Origin: Bradyrhizobium sp. BR13661
GTDB taxonomy: Bacteria > Pseudomonadota > Alphaproteobacteria > Rhizobiales > Xanthobacteraceae
Assembly: GCF_029892425.1 (NCBI RefSeq)
Contig: NZ_JARXWB010000013.1
Span: 124,001 to 188,000 of the forward strand
Length of the DNA: 64,000 nt
Direction: 5' to 3'
Shown: positions 58,873 through 64,000 of the stretch, piece by piece
Position numbering within the stretch: the stretch's first letter is position 1
Layout: each line of letters begins with the position of its first letter
Program-made: the position numbers and the translations under genes
Notes under the pieces: model-generated
Seen by the model: only the letters and a program-made list of their open reading frames with translations
What the model was told of the DNA's origin: nothing
Database searches by the model: none

Positions 58873-59868
58873 TCAAGTTGTCCTCACGGTGGCCAACAGA
58901 AACTGCAGCGCACTTTGATCGGTCGAGAGGAGCTTCCGTGCGATTTTCTCATCCCAATGACGCTCTCCGTCGAAGTTCATCCGCCACTCAGTGAGGCGCC
59001 GGGTATGGAGCTGCAGCTCGCATTCTTCAGTAATGCCGATCGCACCGAACACCATGTGTCCAATTGCGTTGATCTCGGGTACCGCGCGACCCGCGCGTGA
59101 TTTGGCCACCGCCGAGCGTATCGGATCGATGGCATGGCCGGAGAATGCTTGCTGAGCGGAAATTCTTACAGCGAAAACCTGTTCTGCAAGTACAGCGAGT
59201 TGTTGCTGGACGGCCTGGAATGCCGCTATCGGCTTAGCAAATTGAGTCCGATCATGGGCATACTGCAACGACAACTCCATGATTCTTCGAGCAGCGCCGG
59301 CGATCAGGGCGGCATAGATTGCTGCTCCAACAGATAGCCAGTCGTACTTCGGCAACGGCACGGCCTCGATCGGAACCATCGCCCACTCGACGTCTGCTAA
59401 CATACTGCCGTGAATCCCCGAACCTGTGGTCCGGCCGTGCTGGCGGGGTAACAGGATCGCCCCGTCATCATGGATCGCAAGTACCCATTCAGAGACGAGA
59501 GCGAACGGCACGTCACGGCATATGAGAGCCCCGGACTCAAGCTTCGTGGCACGAGCCATCGTGATCGAGCCGGACGGAATGGCACCCCCACCCGCCGCCA
59601 TTGCGCCGCGCGCGAAGATCGTCGTCCCTAACGGAAATGGTAGCGCATGCTTGCCGCAGATATAGATGAGTTCGCCTGCAGTTAGGAGGCTCACCCCGGC
59701 GCCGCCCTCACTCTCCGGAACTAGAGCATCGGCAAACCCGCTCTCTTCAATTTTCTTCCACGTGAAGGACGACGATTTTCCGGCCTCGATCGTCCGGACA
59801 GCCACAGTCGACAACTCGCTCGAAAGCCAATCGTCAAAAGTGCCAGTGATAAGCGTGTCGATCTCCAT
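58873..59868 (-). CDS. acyl-CoA dehydrogenase, shorter subunit
   Basis: This 331-residue acyl-CoA dehydrogenase-like protein is shorter than the usual ~380. The N-terminal helical domain is compact, and the C-terminal domain has GAARRIMELSLQYAHDRTQFAKPIAAFQ and INAIGHMVFGAIG. It is encoded next to a full-length partner (9-base gap). Adjacent unequal pairs of this kind form alpha2beta2 enzymes in steroid degradation, where each subunit contributes part of the active site. GGGAGG precedes the ATG. Confidence 0.87.
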   Translation of the reverse strand: MEIDTLITGTFDDWLSSELSTVAVRTIEAGKSSSFTWKKIEESGFADALVPESEGGAGVSLLTAGELIYICGKHALPFPLGTTIFARGAMAAGGGAIPSGSITMARATKLESGALICRDVPFALVSEWVLAIHDDGAILLPRQHGRTTGSGIHGSMLADVEWAMVPIEAVPLPKYDWLSVGAAIYAALIAGAARRIMELSLQYAHDRTQFAKPIAAFQAVQQQLAVLAEQVFAVRISAQQAFSGHAIDPIRSAVAKSRAGRAVPEINAIGHMVFGAIGITEECELQLHTRRLTEWRMNFDGERHWDEKIARKLLSTDQSALQFLLATVRTT

Positions 59869-59877
59869 CGCCTCCCC

Positions 59878-61020
59878 CTAACGAAGCCCCAGACCACGTG
59901 CGATCATTCCACGAAGAATTTCTCGGGTGCCGCCCCGCAAAGAGAACGCTGGCGACATTTGCGAGAGGTAGGCCAACGTGCGCTTCAAAGCAGCCGGCGC
60001 GGCGGGTCGATCCGAGCCGAGAGCCTCCGCGATAAGCACGGGGATGGCCTGCTCAAACGATGTGCCGAGATCCTTGACGAGAGCTGCTTCGATGACGGGG
60101 CTTTGTCCAGCCGCAAGCCTGGCCGTCACTGCAATCGACAATGCGCGCAGGGTGGATAGATCTGCCACCATTCTTCCCAGCCGAGGCATATCTTCTGCCG
60201 TGGCATTCTCCCGCAACCACGCGATCCATCCATCCAAGAGAGCTATACTCGAATAAATTCGCTCGGGCCCCGATCGCTCAAAGGCAAGCTCAGCCGTTAC
60301 CTGTGCCCATCCCTCTCCCTCCTTGCCGATCAGGGCGTCCGACGGAAGCATTACGTCAGTAAAGAACACCTCAGAAAAGTGCTCCGCACCAGTCAGATCT
60401 TTGATGGGACGAACTTGAACACCTGGCGCCTTGAGGTCGATAATGACCTGTGAGAGCCCTCGATGACGGTCGCCCGGCGCACCCGATGTCCTTACCAGCG
60501 CAATCATGTAATGACACCGGTGTGCGTAGGTAGTCCATATTTTCTGGCCGTTCAGCACCCAGCCGTCTTTGACAGCTTCGGCCCGCGTACGTACGCTCGC
60601 CAGGTCAGAACCCGAACCCGGCTCGCTCATCCCGATGCAAAAGAATGCCTCCGCCCGACATATCCGTGGAAGATAGTCTCGCTTCTGCTCGTCTGAGCCA
60701 TAGCGCAGTATCAGCGGCCCGCTCTGCCGGTCGGCGATCCAATGTGCCGCTACTGGCGCGCCGGCACATAGCAACTCCTCAACAACGACAAATCGAGCAA
60801 AGGCGTCCAGCTCGGCGCCCCCATACGACTTCGGCAGAGTAAGGCCAACCCAACCGCGCTTGGCAAGCTTGCGGCTGAACTCGCCATCGAAGCCCTGCCA
60901 GCTATGGGCCCGGGCTTCCATCGTCATGCAGTTGACCGTGTCGTCAAGAAAAGACCGGACGTCGGCCCGGAGAGGTTCATAAATATCTGGAACAACGGTG
61001 TAGTCGAGCGGCTGGATCAT
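59878..61020 (-). CDS. acyl-CoA dehydrogenase, full-length subunit
   Basis: This 380-residue acyl-CoA dehydrogenase has GWVGLTLPKSYGGAELDAFAR, the FAD/substrate region CIGMSEPGSGSDLASVRTRAE and GWVLNGQKIWTTYAHRCHYM, and the closing SLRGGTREILRGMIARGLGL, where the loop usually binds FAD across the dimer. The ATG at 61020 has AAGGA about 9 bases upstream. It introduces the double bond in an acyl-CoA, probably together with the shorter subunit. Confidence 0.92.
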   Translation of the reverse strand: MIQPLDYTVVPDIYEPLRADVRSFLDDTVNCMTMEARAHSWQGFDGEFSRKLAKRGWVGLTLPKSYGGAELDAFARFVVVEELLCAGAPVAAHWIADRQSGPLILRYGSDEQKRDYLPRICRAEAFFCIGMSEPGSGSDLASVRTRAEAVKDGWVLNGQKIWTTYAHRCHYMIALVRTSGAPGDRHRGLSQVIIDLKAPGVQVRPIKDLTGAEHFSEVFFTDVMLPSDALIGKEGEGWAQVTAELAFERSGPERIYSSIALLDGWIAWLRENATAEDMPRLGRMVADLSTLRALSIAVTARLAAGQSPVIEAALVKDLGTSFEQAIPVLIAEALGSDRPAAPAALKRTLAYLSQMSPAFSLRGGTREILRGMIARGLGLR

Positions 61021-61130
61021 GTCAGTCCTTCCAATCAATAGCCCGCTTCATCTCATGCCCGACATCGAAGTTCGCCGGCGCCTTCGGGTTCAAAACACTC
61101 GAAGTGAAGCGCGCTCCTTGGCGGCTATTT

Positions 61131-61532
61131 TCAAGGGACTATAAACGTTGCGCCATATCTGACTGTGCTCGCGTCGGCAGGGGTCAGTTCGATCGGCTGT
61201 CCGGGCGCGATCCGGATTTGCCCGTCGCCTTGCTTGCTCATGCCGAATTGCTGAACTGTGAGGCGGGACCGCTCGGCCAGCGCCGAGCGGATGCGGCCGG
61301 AGCCCTTGCCTTTGAATTTCAAAAGCTCATCCCGTTCGATGCCGAAAATGACCGGCTTGTCCGCACGCGTCAGATGGAAGAAGATGAACCGATTGGGTGA
61401 TTGAACAATTTCGGTCCAGACGCAGACGATAGAGCCGACAAGCGCCCCTGCCGAGAGCGCGAGCGCTGCGGAGCGGTATGGTCTAGCCTTGATCAAGCTT
61501 GCAGAGCTCCTGAGCATGTTCACGGCGAGCAT
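61131..61532 (-). CDS. hypothetical membrane-anchored protein
   Basis: This 133-residue protein has one hydrophobic helix near the N-terminus (AALALSAGALVGSIVCVW) and a soluble tail (FGIERDELLKFKGKG, then PGQPIELTPADASTVRYGATF). No family recognised. It lies between the acyl-CoA dehydrogenase and CoA-transferase genes on the same strand, but the tail shows no link with CoA chemistry. Confidence 0.6.
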   Translation of the reverse strand: MLAVNMLRSSASLIKARPYRSAALALSAGALVGSIVCVWTEIVQSPNRFIFFHLTRADKPVIFGIERDELLKFKGKGSGRIRSALAERSRLTVQQFGMSKQGDGQIRIAPGQPIELTPADASTVRYGATFIVP

Positions 61533-61579
61533 TGCATCTTCCTACCTTGTGACAATCGTTTTCCCGTTCGGAATTGATG

Positions 61580-62746
61580 TCAGGCCGTAGCGCGGCCAAG
61601 AACGCCGTCACGGGTGAGGCGTTCAACCTCAGGCGCGGAATAACCTACTTCCAGCAAGATGGCACCTCCGTCCTGCCCGAGGCACGGCGCCGGACGGCTC
61701 ACCGCGGCTGGCGTCTTTGAAAAGCGAATCGGCGACGGGATGGATTTGTAGCTACCGACCACGGGGTGAACCAACGTTGGAAGCCGCTCCACCATCTCGT
61801 CGAGAGTCGTCATCTCGCCAACGGGAATATGACGGGTCCGGCAAAAATCCAGCCAGTAGCTGGTTGTCTGTGTGCGGATGACCTTCCTCAATTCTCCGTA
61901 GAGCAACGTCGCATTGGCTGCGATCTCCCGCTTCGTTCGGTTCGGATTGACCAACTCTACTCGACCGCCGGTCACGAACAGCGCATCGAAGGCCTCGGCC
62001 GTATAAGGCAGGACGTGTATCCAGCCATCCGCTGTCTGCTGCGGTCCGCGCTCCGAACTGAGCACACGCTCCCAACCCACCGGGCCCGCTGGAGGCCTGG
62101 CAATGCCACCCGCTCCGTGCTCAACGAGCATGAAAGCGGACATGACATCGATCATCGCAATCTCGAGGCGCTGCCCTTCTCTAGACTTTTCACGGTGGAG
62201 CAACCCGGCGAGAACGGCATTGACGATTGCCATGCCGCATATCTTGTCCGCCAATATCGTCGGCGCCAGTTCAGGGGCACGACCGGCTCTTCGGCTCAGG
62301 TCTGCTAACCCGCTCTCGGTTTGAATAATATCATCGTAGGCCGGATCATCGGCCCGCGGGCTTTCCGAGGGGAAACCGTGCACCTGGCAGAACACGATGT
62401 CAGGACGCACGCTGATGACGTCGTCATACGACAAGCCCAACCTGCGTAGGGGCGAGGGCCGCAGATTGGTGACCATTGCGTCGCAGGTTCGGGCGATCTC
62501 GAGAGCGGCGCGTCGCCCTTCCGCTTTCTTCAAGTCGAGGCAAACACTGCGCTTGTTGCGAAGAAGGTTCAGTGCAATTCCCGAAAGCTCCGGGTGCGGG
62601 CCCGCACCCATCCCCCGGTTTCCGCCGCCTTCGGGGGGTTCGATCGTGATGACATCGGCCCCAAAATCGCCCAGGATTTGCGTCGACAGCGGGCCCATTA
62701 TGACGCTTGTCAGATCCAAAACCCGGAAGCCGCTAAGAGCGCCCAT
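61580..62746 (-). CDS. CaiB/BaiF family CoA-transferase
   Basis: This is a 388-residue family III CoA-transferase with GFRVLDLTSVIMGPLSTQIL and GADVITIEPPEGGGNRG at the start and YDDIIQTESGLADLSRR containing the catalytic Asp region. It moves CoA between carboxylic acids without forming a free acid-phosphate. It would activate a substrate acid or recycle CoA in the route of the neighbouring dehydrogenases. The ATG at 62746 is used; a TTG precedes it by one codon. Confidence 0.9.
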   Translation of the reverse strand: MGALSGFRVLDLTSVIMGPLSTQILGDFGADVITIEPPEGGGNRGMGAGPHPELSGIALNLLRNKRSVCLDLKKAEGRRAALEIARTCDAMVTNLRPSPLRRLGLSYDDVISVRPDIVFCQVHGFPSESPRADDPAYDDIIQTESGLADLSRRAGRAPELAPTILADKICGMAIVNAVLAGLLHREKSREGQRLEIAMIDVMSAFMLVEHGAGGIARPPAGPVGWERVLSSERGPQQTADGWIHVLPYTAEAFDALFVTGGRVELVNPNRTKREIAANATLLYGELRKVIRTQTTSYWLDFCRTRHIPVGEMTTLDEMVERLPTLVHPVVGSYKSIPSPIRFSKTPAAVSRPAPCLGQDGGAILLEVGYSAPEVERLTRDGVLGRATA

Positions 62747-62915
62747 CAAAATATCCTCGCTAACTTCGTGAGACCATTCTTCGCAAAAAATCCTGGAGAC
62801 TCATGGTGAGGAGCAGCCGCCTCACGGTGCGTCTCGGTCCGCGAAGCCCGAACCCATGCGCCACGCGATATGCGATAGACCCACTGCGAGCAGCGAATAG
62901 GTGAAGTTGCGGCAT

Positions 62916-64000
62916 CTACCGCTTTCTTCCTTCCTCAATCAGCACACGCGTCATCAGATAGAGCCGCGGCACGATCGAGTCGGTGTCGATGAATTCATCA
63001 CGGGCATGATAACCAAAGCCGGCGAGGCCGAAGCTCTCGACAACGACGGCCTTACCACTGCGATTGGCGTAGCCGGCGTCTGTCGCACCGCCCGCCATCT
63101 CGGCGATGTGGAGCTTGCGGCCGAGCTCCGCGTAGATTGTCTGCCCCTCCTTTGCGAGCGCGCGGCCACGCTCGCCGGCAACGAATGGCGGACGTCCCGG
63201 CACGATCGTCACCGTTGTCTCGGTGTCTGGCACGAGCTTGGTCTTGATTGTTTCATCGAGCGCAGCCTGGAGCCTGGCGAGGCCGTCGGGAACCGTGATG
63301 CGGATATCGGCGCCGGCCTCGGCATCCTCCGGAATCTGGTTACGCACGGTCCCGACCTTTGACGTCGTCCAGTTGAGCTGGGTGCCCGGGATGGATTTCG
63401 CGAGATCGCGCGTTTGCAGCAACTGGTGCGAAAGCTCGATCAGCGCGTTTCGGCCGCGGTCCGGCGCCGCGCCGGCATGCGCGGCGCGTCCCTTCACCTT
63501 CATCGTTCCGGTCGCGGTGCCGCTCGCACCCAGCAGCAGTGATTCGTTCTGCGCCGGCGGCGACGATAGTGTCGGCTCGCAGGAGAGCACCACGTCATGC
63601 TGTCCGGCAAGCTCTGAGATGAATTCACCCGAGCCGATCGAGCCCACCTCCTCGTCTGGATTAAATGAGACCGTCAGCGTGGCGTAGTCGCGCCAACCCG
63701 CGTCCTTCAGGATCTTGAGCGCGTGCATGATGACGGCTATGCCGCCTTTGTCGTCGGCAATGCCTGGCCCGAAAATCTTGGCACCATCGACATGGTAGGG
63801 CTGGCTCGAAAGAATGCCGCGCTGATAGACCGTGTCCAAGTGCGCTATCAGCATCAGCTTGCGCGTGCCGATGCCTGTGAACGTGCCCACCACGATATCG
63901 GCGCCGGCGCCGGCGGTTGTCTTCTGCCGCCGCGTGTCCGCCCCCAACGCCCTCAATCGTGCTTCCGTGAAATCGGCCATTTGCTTCAGGCCCTCGACGT
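62916..64000 (-). CDS. M20 family peptidase (glutamate carboxypeptidase-like), partial
   Basis: This is the C-terminal portion of at least 361 residues of a gene that continues past the right edge. The metal ligands are AHLDT (His and Asp), ADDKGG and NPDEEVGS; an M20 dimerisation domain follows (GRAAHAGAAPDRGRNALIELS). The frame remains open upstream of the internal ATG at 63980 and reads DVEGLKQMADFTEARL, as in CPG2-like enzymes, so the true start lies outside the window. It cleaves acyl-amino acids or folate-type amides. Confidence 0.88.
   Translation of the reverse strand, partial: VEGLKQMADFTEARLRALGADTRRQKTTAGAGADIVVGTFTGIGTRKLMLIAHLDTVYQRGILSSQPYHVDGAKIFGPGIADDKGGIAVIMHALKILKDAGWRDYATLTVSFNPDEEVGSIGSGEFISELAGQHDVVLSCEPTLSSPPAQNESLLLGASGTATGTMKVKGRAAHAGAAPDRGRNALIELSHQLLQTRDLAKSIPGTQLNWTTSKVGTVRNQIPEDAEAGADIRITVPDGLARLQAALDETIKTKLVPDTETTVTIVPGRPPFVAGERGRALAKEGQTIYAELGRKLHIAEMAGGATDAGYANRSGKAVVVESFGLAGFGYHARDEFIDTDSIVPRLYLMTRVLIEEGRKR

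Noticed and set aside
1..64000. CRISPR arrays, rRNA genes or intact insertion sequences
   Set aside because: No regularly spaced direct repeats, no rRNA-like sequence and no transposase frame with terminal inverted repeats were seen.

Overview
The window is high-GC DNA from an alphaproteobacterium, most like Bradyrhizobium or a relative. This rests on gene content and style (OpgC, bufferin genes with a SigF/NrsF pair, PucR regulators, many CoA-catabolic genes and ABC importers); no marker gene fixes the genus. The window splits into five parts.

(1) 1-2440: chromosomal background with the 5' part of a CarS-like CDP-alcohol lipid gene, a cytochrome b561 and an OpgC-like acyltransferase.

(2) 2442-18967: a 16.5-kb integrative island. 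It is bounded by ~96-bp direct repeats that each contain the 3' part of a tRNA-Lys(CUU) gene, and a tyrosine recombinase sits just inside the left repeat. The cargo is a metal/redox stress module: VKOR + radical SAM (MJ0619/Tes type) + methyltransferase; a complete bufferin operon (BufA peptide, BufB MNIO enzyme, BufC, DoxX, ECF sigma, NrsF, AhpD-like protein); a Crp/Fnr regulator with a DUF2892 protein; and a secreted NPCAPK-repeat cysteine peptide encoded with CcdA and thioredoxins. Six sites of the form GTAACC-N15/16-CGAAC lie in this island, at least five of them directly before genes, and I found no intact match outside it. They look like promoters of the island's own ECF sigma factor, making the island one regulon. 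This is the most interesting feature of the window.

(3) 19359-30228: a likely catabolic operon under a PucR-type regulator. It holds a flavin reductase with a C-terminal extension, an aldehyde dehydrogenase, a luciferase-like monooxygenase, an alpha/beta hydrolase, a NIPSNAP protein and a ProXWV-like importer. A DUF1185 gene is divergent from the regulator. Relics of an aminotransferase and of an integrase follow.

(4) 30945-46289: a ribose-type ABC importer with a zinc alcohol dehydrogenase and a divergent LysR regulator, a tannase/feruloyl esterase, and a dipeptide-type ABC importer.

(5) 46322-64000: a CoA-dependent degradation region. It contains a dienelactone hydrolase, an acyl-CoA ligase, a TetR regulator, a thiolase-fold protein with Ser in place of the nucleophilic Cys beside a DUF35 partner, an enoyl-CoA hydratase, a carboxylesterase, two adjacent acyl-CoA dehydrogenases, a CaiB/BaiF CoA-transferase and an M20 peptidase. 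Six copies of a 20-bp inverted repeat (TTTGyT-N8-rrCAAA type) mark a likely TetR regulon that also takes in the dipeptide-type importer.

Several gene relics show repeated rearrangement. No CRISPR array, rRNA operon or complete tRNA gene was seen.
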